Assembly: GCF_051622035.1 (NCBI RefSeq)
Contig: NC_135366.1
Coordinates: 997,001-1,061,000, forward strand
DNA from: Arctopsyche grandis
Taxonomy: Eukaryota; Arthropoda; Insecta; Trichoptera; Hydropsychidae
Length of the DNA: 64,000 nucleotides
Direction of reading: 5' to 3'
This document shows positions 46,901 through 64,000 of the stretch, piece by piece (the stretch's first letter is position 1; each line of letters begins with the position of its first letter). Made by a program: the position numbers and the translations under genes. The notes under the pieces were generated by a model. That model saw only the letters and a list, made by a program, of their open reading frames with translations, did no database searches and was not told the origin of the DNA.

Positions 46901-49900
46901 TTCAACGAAGTGTCAGAAAACAAAACTGCTATAGAACATTTCGAAATTAAGATAAATGCATTGTCAACGGAAATTATTACACTTGAAAGCAAGTTGAAAC
47001 GATATGAAGAAGCATTAACTTTGAAGACGGAAGAAATTTCAAAACTGACCGAAGAAAAAGTATCGTCTAAAAATGAATGTAATACTCTCATTGAAAAGTA
47101 TGAAACGCTAATTTATGACATTAAAAGAGAGAAAGATGACATTCAAAGCGGCATTGAAAGTTATAAAGTGACTGTTGAAGATCTGAACAAAGAAATTTGC
47201 ACAAAGAGTGATTTAATTGCCGAACTTGTTAAAGAAAAGAAAAATCTTTCTATAGCCTTCAACGAAGTGTCGGAAAACAAAACTGCAATGGAACATTTCG
47301 AAATTAAGGTAAAAGAGTCGTCGACGGAAATCATTGCACTCGGAAGCAAATTGAAACAATGTGAAGAAGCTTTAGTTTCTAAGATGGAAGAAATATCAAA
47401 ATTGACCAAAGAAAAGGTATCGTCTAAAAACGATAGTAATATTCTCATTGAAAAGTATGAAACGCTAATTAATGACATTAAAAGGGAGAAAGATGACGTT
47501 CAAAGCAGCATTGAAAGTTATAAAGTGACTGTTGAAGATCTGAACAAAGAAATTTGCACAAAGAGTGATTTAATTGCCGAACTTGTTAAAGAAAAGAAAA
47601 ATCTTTCTATAGCCTTCAACGAAGTGTCGGAAAACAAAACTGCAATGGAACATTTCGAAATTAAGGTAAAAGAGTCGTCGACGGAAATCATTGCACTCGG
47701 AAGCAAATTGAAACAATGTGAAGAAGCTTTAGTTTCTAAGATGGAAGAAATATCAAAATTGACCAAAGAAAAGGTATCGTCTAAAAACGATAGTAATATT
47801 CTCATTGAAAAGTATGAAACGCTAATTTATGACATTAAAAAGGAGAAAGATGACATTCAAAGCAGCATTGAAAGTTATAAAGTGGCTGTTGAAGAACTGA
47901 ACAAAGAAATTTGCTCGAAGAGTGATTCAATTGCTGAACTTGTTAAAGAAAAGAAAAATCTTTCTATAACCTTCAACAAAGTGTCGGAAAACAAAACTGC
48001 TGTAGAACATTTTGAAATTAAGATAAATGCATTGTCAACGGAAATTATTACACTTGAAAGCAAGTTGAAACAATATGAAGAAGCATTAACTTTGAAGATG
48101 GAAGAAATTTCAAAACTAACCGAAGAAAAGGTATCGTCTAAAAACGATAGTTATATTCTCATTGAAAAGTATGAAACGCTAATTTATGACATTAAAAGAG
48201 AGAAAGATGACATTCAAAGCAGCATTGAAAGTTATAAAGTGGCTGTTGAAGAACTGAACAAAGAAATTTGCACGAAGAGTGATTTAATTGCCGAACTTGT
48301 TAAAGAAAAGAAAAATCTTTCTATAACCTTCAACAAAGTGTCGGAAAACAAAACTGCTGTAGAACATTTTGAAATTAAGATAAATGCATTGTCAACGGAA
48401 ATTATTACACTTGAAAGCAAGTTGAAACAATATGAAGAAGCATTAACTTTGAAGATGGAAGAAATTTCAAAACTAACCGAAGAAAAGGTATCGTCTAAAA
48501 ACGATAGTAATATTCTCATTGAAAAGTATGAAACGCTAATTTATGACATTAAAAGAGAGAAAGATGACATTCAAAGCAGCATTGAAAGTTATAAAGTGGC
48601 TGTTGAAGAACTGAACAAAGAAATTTGCACTAAGAGTGATTTAATTGTCGAACTTGTTAAGGAAAAGAAAAATCTTTCTATAACCTTCAACGAAGTGTCA
48701 GAAAACAAAACTGCTATAGAACATTTTGAAATTAAGATAAATGCGTTGTCAACGGAAATTATTACACTCGAAAGCAAATTGAAACAAAATGAAGAAGCAT
48801 TAACTTTGAAGACGGAAGAAATATCAAAACTGACCGAAGAAAAGGTTTCGTCTAAAAATGATAGTAATACTCTCATTGAAAAGTATGAAACGCTAATTCA
48901 TGACATTAAAAGAGAGAAAGATGACATTCAAAGCAGCATTGAAAGTTATAAAGTGACTGTTGAAGATCTGAATAAAGAAATTTGCACAAAGAGTGATTTA
49001 ATTGCCGAACTTGTTAAAGAAAAGAAACATCTTTCTTCAACCTTCAACAATGTACCTAAAAGCAAAATTGCCATCCGAGCTGATGATGTTCAAAACGGAG
49101 AGTCGATGGAGAACGTTTTCGTGCAGAGAAAATTGACAGACGACAACAAGCTGTTGATGTCCATCGACGACAACATCAGCTTCGAGGTCTTTGAGAGCGA
49201 ATCGTCACTGCGCCAACTCGACAATGGCTGCGATGCTGCGAACGACGATGCTGACAGAATATCGGCGCTGATCCACTCCACCGAGATGATTGCGAAGACG
49301 TGCGCTCAGAATGTGCTCGAAAAAGACGAGCTGATCCTCAGTCTGGAGAGGCAGTGCGACGCTTTGAGCCGACAAGTCGAAGATCTGCAGAAGATCGACC
49401 GAGACAGTGGCGTCACGTCGACCACCTCGGGTGGCGACATCTTCAATGCGGTTCGCAGGAGCCTCTCGAAGACCCTGGAACGTTGCAGCAGGGGAACATC
49501 CGATGCCGATTCAACGACGGAGATAGATTTGAACGCGTATCTGTCTAGCGTTGACAGCACTATGATGTCTCTGGTCGACGAATGCGACGATTTGAAATGC
49601 AAACTCGGACGGTGCGAATATGATAAGGAGGTTGAAGTCAAACAGAAACTGTCCGAATTGACACAGAGCATCAAAGACGATTGCTCCGAGTTTGAGTTGG
49701 AGCTTGAGAGCGTTTCGAAGCTGCGTACGACGCTCAAAAGCAAATGGCAACGTTTAAATCAAATCTTAAACGGAATAAACAATGAAATGTTTACCTCTTT
49801 CCGTGACGAGGGTGCTCTTAAGAAGCTGGACCTTTGCGAGCGGAAATTGAAGCGTCACTTGACGTTCGTCGAAGACGAGCTCATCGAATTAGACAAGCGG

Positions 49901-52900
49901 GCTTCGGCCGCAGCCGTCACACGTTGGCTCTATCGTAGACTCGACTTTAACAAGTTGGACTTCAATAATAAAATTTATAGTCTTTCGCCGGTGATCGATT
50001 CCGTGGATCGGCTCATAAACGATGTTGATACCGTAACGAAGGAGTGTGAAGAGTATCTGTCGGTGAAATGTGAATCTGTTGCTTTGTACGACAGGTTGCA
50101 TCGAATCACCGAAAAGTATTCGAAGCTCGAAGAAAAGTCAATGCAATTCGAGTCGTTGAATGGAAGACTCAAAGCCGATAACGACGAACTGATTGGAACC
50201 AATGCCGAATTGACTGACAAGCTGTCGGCCCTGAGGAGTCTCTTCGGCGAGATCGAGTCGAAGAATGAGCGTTTGACGGCAGCCAAAGCGGCCCAAGACG
50301 AAGACAATGTAGAGCTGAGGGCGAAGGTGGAAACTTTGACGGAAAAGTTGAACGACATCAACCTGAAGATGTACACGGAGAATGTGAAGCCGTTGATAGA
50401 CTTCGACAAGATGCTGCAGGATAACATCAAGCTTCGGGATGAGCTGCGGTGCGCCGATTCGGTGCGGGTTGAATATGCATCGTTGAAATCGGCGTACGGT
50501 CAGATCGCCGACGAGAATAAAAAGTTGAAGTCGTCGGCGGAACGCGGCGACGTCAACGAGCTGGTGTCCGATTTGAGGAACGAATACGAGGACAAGTTGA
50601 ATCGGATGAAACAGAAAATGGTCAGTATGTGTCCTGTGATATTATTTGCCGTTGTTTTGTATCAGGTGTTTAGGGCGACGACGATTTCGTCTCAGCATGG
50701 ATGCTTCGGGAGGTGATTTCAACTTCGAAAGTGAACTTCGCCGACGCACTATGGATCGTAACTTTCAAGCCATCCAAAGCTATATATATATATGTAGCAA
50801 AAAATCAAATAAAAAGTTGTATGCGAATGACGTGAAGTTCCATAGTGTCTTTGTAAATGAAATTGAGTATAGAATAGTATTTAAAATTACCAAAGTTATT
50901 ATTAAGGGTTTTACGATTAAAAAAAAAAGCAAATTTGCAGTTTTTTGTAATATATTTCAAAGTCAAATGCTTTAACCATTTGCCCGCGGCAATAAATATA
51001 GCGAACAAGCCCTGTACGCGGCGGCACCTTTTTCGCGAATTTGGCAATCGAGTTTTCGACCTTAAATACTTACTCAAGTAACCAGATATGTTAAGTAACA
51101 CACAGAGTATTATTTTAAACAATAAAATACATAATATATCTCGTAGTTTTGGCTTAATTGTGTCAAATAATCATTCTTCATACAATTGAGACGTATCGTC
51201 GCCATTGTTCAACAGACGTGACGTCATATAAACGAGGTTTCAGTATGGTTCCACAAAACCGCTAATTTTGACTGGTATATATTCGTTTTAAGCAAATTGA
51301 ATAGATGGCATTCAACTCTCAGTAATATATTCAACCAATTTTGAACCTTAAAACAGTTGAAATGGGCGCATATAAGGCTCAAAATCCCGTGCAAAGTTCA
51401 GAAATTCTATGGAAGACAGCCGCGTTACAGACTTGTCGCGCAAAGCTTGTATAGAAGACGGCCGCGGGCAAATGGTTAAGTAATGATAAACCGAGGCCAT
51501 TGCGATGTAAACATATTTATAATTAATACCGTGTCTTATATATGTATGTAGTAGATGACAAATTAGATGAAGTTGGACTCAATTCTCTTATTTATATATA
51601 TATATATATTGAGTTAAACGTTATTTTATTGAAAATTAGATTGAGTCCTACAAAGCATATGTTTTCTAACGGTGGCCGTCAATGCATCGAACAAAAATCC
51701 AGGCCATTTCCAGACCCGTTTTCTAAATTTTGAGGTTATGTTGTGTCCACTGCGATGGTCTCAAATAAATGCAATATTATTTGTATATTAATTAATCTTT
51801 TGATTATAGAATCGTGCAATACTCAGTAATTTAGCTAAATATATATATATGTATATACATATTTCATCTATATTATATTGCAACAAATATTTGCAAAGAT
51901 TATCATTATTTTATGTATAGTATATATAATAATAATAAATGCATTTTTTATTTTAAATACAATGACTGTTTTATTTGCCTGGTTTTTTTTTTTTTTTTTT
52001 ACCCAAAGTTAAGGCTCAAATTAGATAACATTTGATAATGTAGAAAAATAAATTTTTACATAACGGCTTATCTGTATGTTTATATTATATTATAGAAACA
52101 ACTATACCAAGAGCAGATATCTGTATATATCGATAAGCAAAAGGAGGAATTGACACGTTCCGAATCGCTGTGCAAAAAGTACGCAGACAAGATCAAAAGC
52201 TATGAATCGCACGTCAACCAGCTTAGCTCCGAGCTGTGGAAGGTCGGCGAGAAGCTGCTCATGGAGAGGAACGAGAAAGACTGGCTGAAGCAAAGACTGA
52301 AAGAATACGGCTCTCGGCAATCTCTGCTGTTCCCGTCAACGGTGAGCATAATACAATCCAGCACTATAAAGACATTCCGTTGATTGTAGTATTATATGTG
52401 TTATTTGTGTGTTTTTGCAGTCGGACATAACCAAGAGTCAAATGACCAAATCGAGCTCTGTGCTGAAAGTCTTCGACGACAGTGTTAGGGATCTGATTGA
52501 CGAACGTAATTGGCAATCATCGACTAAGAAACCCAACAAAGCAGGTTAGAATACGATAAATACCCGTGTTGAAATATAATAGTGTACCTACAGGTAGAAT
52601 ATAATATGTGATGTACAGAATCAGGTGGTCTACATATGTCCGACGAGGAAGGTGAGGTGTTTGACAACACGTACCTGACCGATTTGAAGGACGGTGTTTG
52701 TGAGCCTCGTCTGCCGAAGACGGTGACCGCCGAGCGGAAGCCAGCATTTGATCCGAACCGTCTGTCGGAGCTGCAGTGGCGCAACTCTTTGTGCCTGCCG
52801 CACCTGAAGAGTTCGTACCCGCTCGAGTTGAACCTCCGAAAGATCAAGGAGAACGATATCAAAGTTTGTTCTTGGACTGTGTACTTTCATTTGTAGATTG

Positions 52901-53402
52901 GCGGTTTACCATTGTCGTTTAAACAATGCTGTTTTTACATAGATGGGTGCGAACAGTCTGGACGACAGCATCGTAGCAGATAAATCCAGCCGTCCTAAGA
53001 AAGAAGCCGGTCAGACGTCGTACAAGAAACCGGGGCCTCCGACTCCGAGCAAGAAGGGTGGCCGTCAATCGTTACAGGTATATAATAACATAGACATTTG
53101 ATAAATGTATGTAGTTTTGGTAATTTATTTGGTAATTTTACAGGGAAATGATTCGCGTGAACCCCTACGAGAACATAATGATAATTTGTCGAAGAAAGCG
53201 ACTACTCCGTCTCGCATCCGGTCACTTTTCATGGGAAACAATTCGCAAAAGCAAGTAGCAAAGGATGAGGTACGAATCGGCGGCCATTTTTATGATTATT
53301 TTTAATGATGAATTGATGGTTTTGATGAGTTTTTTTTGTTTTTAGAATACGTTCGGCACTCCGAAAGGAAGAAGGCTCAGTATATTCAGAAAGCCCAGAT
53401 GA
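40978..53402 (+). CDS. mud: NuMA/Mud-family spindle orientation protein (mushroom body defect ortholog)
   Basis: Mud/NuMA links cortical Pins/LGN to dynein and orients the mitotic spindle. Thirteen exons join in frame to about 3364 residues: 40978-41100, 41190-41562, 41631-41876, 41955-42175, 42261-42495, 42572-42747, 42833-50620, 52096-52341, 52421-52544, 52619-52863, 52943-53077, 53144-53269, 53346-53402. Residues about 30-165 form the NuMA-type N-terminal hook/CH-like domain (SESLLNWVNCVLG...). A very long coiled coil follows, mostly in exon 7. Exon 10 has the Pins/LGN-binding motif NRLSELQWRNSLCLPHLKSS then YPLE, matching NuMA's ELQxRNxxxPPHLKxxYPLE. The C-terminus is basic (TPSRIRSLFMG; PKGRRLSIFRKPR). 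The start is the first in-frame ATG. The exon 10 acceptor may be 52619 or 52625. Exon 7 contains 119-residue tandem repeats. Confidence 0.92.
46894..49065 (+). repeat. Coding tandem repeat in mud exon 7: 357 bp = 119 aa = 17 heptads
   Basis: Complete units start at 47161, 47518, 47875, 48232 and 48589, with a partial sixth at 48946 and an older, longer relative before 47161. Each reads KVxVEDLNKEICTKSDLIAE...VSENKTA...LTEEKVSSKN...DIKREKDD. Units at 47161 and 47518 differ by only about four bases. Because 119 is 17 x 7, adding or losing a unit keeps both frame and coiled-coil register. Confidence 0.92.
50621..52095 (+). other. mud intron 7
   Basis: Begins GTCAGT and ends TATTATAG. If retained, translation would continue 32 codons (VSMCPVILFAVVLYQVF...) to a stop at about 50714-50716. 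It contains a family-2 piggyBac-like MITE (50972-51479), a short TA tract near 51596 and AT-rich sequence. Confidence 0.75.
50972..51479. mobile_element. piggyBac-like MITE (family 2) in mud intron 7
   Basis: TTAA|CCATTTGCCCGCGGC ... GCCGCGGGCAAATGG|TTAA, 508 bp. The orientation is opposite to the copies in the zinc-finger introns. This independent insertion fixes the family's termini. Confidence 0.88.
52619..52863 (+). other. mud: mud exon 10 carrying the Pins/LGN-binding (NLM) motif
   Basis: Encodes SDEEGEVFDNTYLTDLKDG then, about 20 residues later, NRLSELQWRNSLCLPHLKSS and YPLELN. In NuMA and fly Mud the matching segment binds the TPR repeats of LGN/Pins, which couples the protein to cortical Galpha-i. 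Confidence 0.88.
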
Positions 53403-53653
53403 ATTTGGCTAAATAGTCGACAACTTTTGTAAAAAGTGGTTTCCTCATAAACATGACGATTATATGTAGCTGTTATATTATTTATTTTAATTAATGAAGC
53501 GCATTATGAGTTCTTAGCTAGATTCGAATTTGTATTTTTTATATTATATTTAATTGTCCATATGATTTTGTAATATTTTATTTAGTTTTAATTCAACGTT
53601 AATTATTTATTTTTAAATTGTTTTTATTTTTTTTAATATTATGTGTAAATTCC

Positions 53654-53659
53654 AATAAA
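53654..53659 (+). terminator. mud polyadenylation signal
   Basis: AATAAA about 250 bases after the mud stop, followed by T-rich sequence. Confidence 0.6.
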
Positions 53660-53749
53660 ATTTTATTTTTATATAAACCTTTTTGTTATTTTTTTTTCTA
53701 CTGCAGTTCAAGCAAAAAATGTCACTTGTGTGGCTTTGGATCCCTTTTG

Positions 53750-54385
53750 CGATATATTGTAATTCCAGATTAGAATACATACACACAGTCTCATGAAAGT
53801 TCTCGAAATTTTATGTTGAAGAAAATATATTCAAATTTTTATTCAAAATATAGCACGTTTTATGTATAAAAATGAATAAAATACAAATAAATTCGGTTAT
53901 GAGATATTATGTATAATTTATATTCAACACTGAATTGGAGAATTTTATAGTGACATTTCTTCTTTCGAATATGATTGGTTAAGATATTTAATTTCGTGAA
54001 GCAAATACATCCCTGATATATATGTATATATACATACATATGTTTCGGCGGTATTTTATATAAAATACAATTCCAAATTATCATTTGTACCGACGACAGT
54101 TTGCTGTTTTACAAGTTTTATTCGCGAGTCGTTGATATTTGACAGTCAACTTCCTGCGTTCCTCATAAATTATAATATTTTACAATCAGTATTGTTACTT
54201 CGAGTAGAAAAATTAAGTTTTTCATATAGAATGTTTTATAAGTTCAATGAAAGCCAAATTATTTTTTTATAATTTTTCAATTTAATCATCAAAAAAAGAA
54301 AAAAACGGTGGCGCTTCGCAGCGCCTCTTGTCTATGGCGCCCTAGGCACGTACCTAGTCTGCTGCACCTTTGTGCCGGCCCTGCA
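53750..54385. other. Intergenic, AT-rich
   Basis: No gene was seen. 54300-54385 (GGTGGCGCTTCGCAGCGCC...GTGCCGGCCCTG) resembles one end of a hAT-type MITE. Confidence 0.45.
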
Positions 54386-54389
54386 TACA

Positions 54390-54840
54390 TTAGCCAGCAG
54401 CATAGCTCGGTCGTTAAGCTTCTGCTTAGCGTCGTGAGGGGCCGGGTTCGATCCCAGGGCCGGGCCTCGAGTGAAAATGAATTTTTCAGAGTTTGCTGTT
54501 GGTCAGACCTGGATTTGTGACTCCAGGTTGATCGTTTCCTATCAGAGTTTGCCAATTTTCTCTGATTTCATTGTTGAAACGGTTTCCGGTAAAAATTGGC
54601 TAAAATCATTCCTATATACAATATATCACCTATAATTTGTGATTGATTAATGTGCAATAAATAAGTTTGTGTACAATTTGATAGATGTTTCATCGATTTG
54701 CCGGTTTTTCATTGTCTCGTAATTCAGTGACTTATATAATGAATAAAAAATGCTGTAATATTTGTAATTGGCCAGGAAGGCGCATTGGGGTTGCCTGTAA
54801 TGCCTTCCTGGTATGTCATTAATAAAAAATTAAAATAAAA
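54390..54840 (+). repeat. tRNA-derived SINE, family with GGTTCGATCCC head
   Basis: Head: CATAGCTCGGTCGTTAAGC (box A) and GGCCGGGTTCGATCCCAGGG (box B). The SINE core (GATCGTTTCCTATCAGAG, TTTGCCAATTTTCTCTGATT, GTTGAAACGGTT) follows. The tail hairpin CCAGGAAGGC / GCCTTCCTGG lies at 54772-54811 with an AT-rich end. A reverse copy lies at 59358-59785. Confidence 0.85.
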
Positions 54841-54884
54841 GTACCCAGCATTGCCCAAACCAAAATTATTTAATTGTTTACATA

Positions 54885-55350
54885 TATGCCAGGAGTTTGG
54901 CTTAATGGTAGCATATATATTTAGCACCACTGAGATCGATGGTTCGAATCGTCAAACTGCTGGTTAGATTTGGGGGTTTTGTGACTCCAAATCGATCGTT
55001 TCTCTATCAGAGTTTGCCAATTTTATCTGATCATTGTTGAAACGGTTCCTGAAAATTGGTAATAAATCATTTCCTGTTGTCACAAAAATCTGTGTGTATA
55101 ATTTGTAGAAATTATGCACAGAAATCTGAAATCTATAGATGTCTCTATAATTTCGTGTATAAAAATTGTAATAATAATTGTGCACAAAATCTAAAAAAAT
55201 AAATAATCCATAGATGTCTCTATGATTATTGTATTCGATGTTTATTGAACGTACTGTATACGTTGTCTGACCGTTCTCGTACACTCGTCGCATTGGAGCG
55301 ATCTGTAATGACGAATGTACATTGATTGTAATAAAAATAAAAATATGAAC
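54885..55350 (+). repeat. tRNA-derived SINE, family with GGTTCGAATCG head
   Basis: Box A-like TGGCTTAATGGTAGC and box B GATGGTTCGAATCG are followed by the same core and the tail hairpin GTACACTCGTC / GACGAATGTAC (55279-55320). It is the counterpart of 1497-1983. Confidence 0.85.
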
Positions 55351-55706
55351 GTACACATTTAACCTTGGGAAAGTATTATATTATTAATAAATATATTAAG
55401 GTAAACCTATTAAAGGTTGTTTACGTTACCTACTTGTTTATATCACAATATATCATTGTAAGCATCCTTCGAAAACAGCTTTGATAATGTGCATAAATAT
55501 TTTCCGAGTATTTATACAGGTTCGGTGCATAAATAAGCATAAATTTTCCAATGAACAACACTATCTGCGAATATCGAAATTGTATTATATTATACATTCG
55601 TAGATAAACATGTTTTTGTCGATCAAAATGGCGGCGGTCGTCTTTGCATTTATTAGCAGTAAAAAGGACGAGCCTCCAGATGATCGTCTCACTCTCATAG
55701 TTGACG

Positions 55707-55714
55707 TATAAATA
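55707..55714 (+). promoter_or_regulatory. Probable TATA box of HPD
   Basis: TATAAATA lies 92 bases before the HPD start codon. A TCAGA initiator-like site follows at 55748-55752. Confidence 0.5.
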
Positions 55715-55798
55715 GTCGAGAATTATTCAAATCTCGTTTATGCTGTCTCAGACCGAGTCTCGTGCGACATCAGAAAGCTTTAGAAGCCAACGTTCAAT

Positions 55799-63659
<7,861 letters not shown>

Positions 63660-63726
63660 ATGAACATTTGATTAACAATCAATATTCTTAAATATATTAT
63701 ATTATAATGAATCTTATTATTATTCT

Positions 63727-63744
63727 AATAAAAATATCTTTATT
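63727..63744. terminator. Facing polyadenylation signals of HPD and the CtIP-like gene
   Basis: AATAAA on the plus strand (63727-63732) serves HPD. AATAAA on the minus strand (63744-63739) lies 17 bases after the minus-strand stop. The two 3' ends probably overlap. Confidence 0.65.
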
Positions 63745-63760
63745 ATATACATATGTTGTT

Positions 63761-63928
63761 TTAATCGTTTCGGCAGTCGTATGTGTCTGGAGTTTGGGGC
63801 ATGTTCACGTCCCAGAATCCTGGAGGGGTGTTTCGTCGCTCCGGATTGAATTTGCCGCGGTGTTTTGAGCATTCGTTGATTTTCTTCTTGATCATCTCTT
63901 CGTTGCCTTTGAAGGCTATGCTGTAGAA
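63761..63928 (-). CDS. Last exon of a probable CtIP/RBBP8-type DNA end-resection protein
   Basis: Minus-strand exon beginning after TCCGATTTTCAG and ending in a TAA at 63763-63761, 55 codons. It reads FYSIAFKGNEEMIKKKINEC, SKHRGKFNPERRNTPPGFW and DVNMPQTP. The pattern CSxHR...TPPGFWDxxxPxT is that of the C-terminal Sae2/CtIP domain, which activates Mre11 for double-strand-break resection. The preceding exon, expected to carry the paired cysteines, lies beyond the window. It is convergent with HPD, with 101 bases between the stop codons. The call rests on a short motif. Confidence 0.58.
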   Translation of the reverse strand, partial: FYSIAFKGNEEMIKKKINECSKHRGKFNPERRNTPPGFWDVNMPQTPDTYDCRND

Positions 63929-64000
63929 CTGAAAATCGGATTGAATGTGTTAATAGATGTAGATATATTTGATGTGGAATGAATGCTGGTCGTCTTACTT

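Noticed and set aside
42907-50430. Many minus-strand open frames of 60-244 codons
   Set aside because: They are antisense shadows of the Mud coiled-coil exon. Their regular 357-bp spacing simply reflects the coding repeat.
54390-54470. Genuine tRNA gene
   Set aside because: Box A and B are present but the sequence runs on into a SINE core and LINE-type tail, and a second copy sits at 59358-59785. It is a SINE head.

Overview
The window is nuclear DNA of an insect. The evidence is spliced genes with GT-AG introns, a NuMA/Mud-type spindle protein, ZAD-C2H2 zinc-finger genes (a class expanded in insects), AT-rich introns and many DNA transposons, LINEs, SINEs and LTR fossils. The order cannot be fixed from sequence alone; the repeat mix would fit Lepidoptera or another holometabolous group.

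Layout: 2.2-5.0 kb holds LAMTOR4 (two exons), followed 37 bases later on the same strand by an intronless RFT1. 8.6-9.2 kb holds the last two exons of histone stem-loop binding protein (SLBP, minus strand), with its 5' exons not found. 9.3-13.6 kb is mobile DNA: a truncated LINE, piggyBac-like and hAT MITEs and foldback elements. 13.8-37.8 kb is a tandem array of four ZAD-C2H2 gene units with 14, 8, 12 and 13 fingers. The genes lie between modules of one repeat family in inverted orientation, and unit-specific insertions record the order of events. 30-33.5 kb inside this array is AT-rich DNA with a 106-bp tandem repeat, a solo LTR and a transposase relic. 38.1-40.8 kb is a nest of transposons (Tc1 carrying PIF/Harbinger and a solo LTR). 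40.98-53.4 kb is a complete 13-exon NuMA/Mud gene of about 3364 residues with one 7.8-kb coiled-coil exon. 55.8-63.66 kb is a complete 9-exon 4-hydroxyphenylpyruvate dioxygenase gene whose introns are full of SINEs, LINEs and LTR fossils. The right edge carries the last exon of a probable CtIP/RBBP8 gene on the minus strand, convergent with HPD.

The host genes are housekeeping genes with unrelated roles: lysosomal mTORC1 signalling, N-glycan lipid flipping, histone mRNA processing, spindle orientation, tyrosine catabolism and DNA end resection. The parts most worth a second look are the zinc-finger units inside inverted repeat modules, a LINE/SINE 3' hairpin whose loop is constant while its stem is replaced, the possible LAMTOR4-RFT1 bicistron, the 17-heptad tandem repeat in Mud, and a BEL/Pao fossil that ends in inverted rather than direct terminal repeats. 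All gene models were assembled by eye from splice signals and reading frame; no database search was run.
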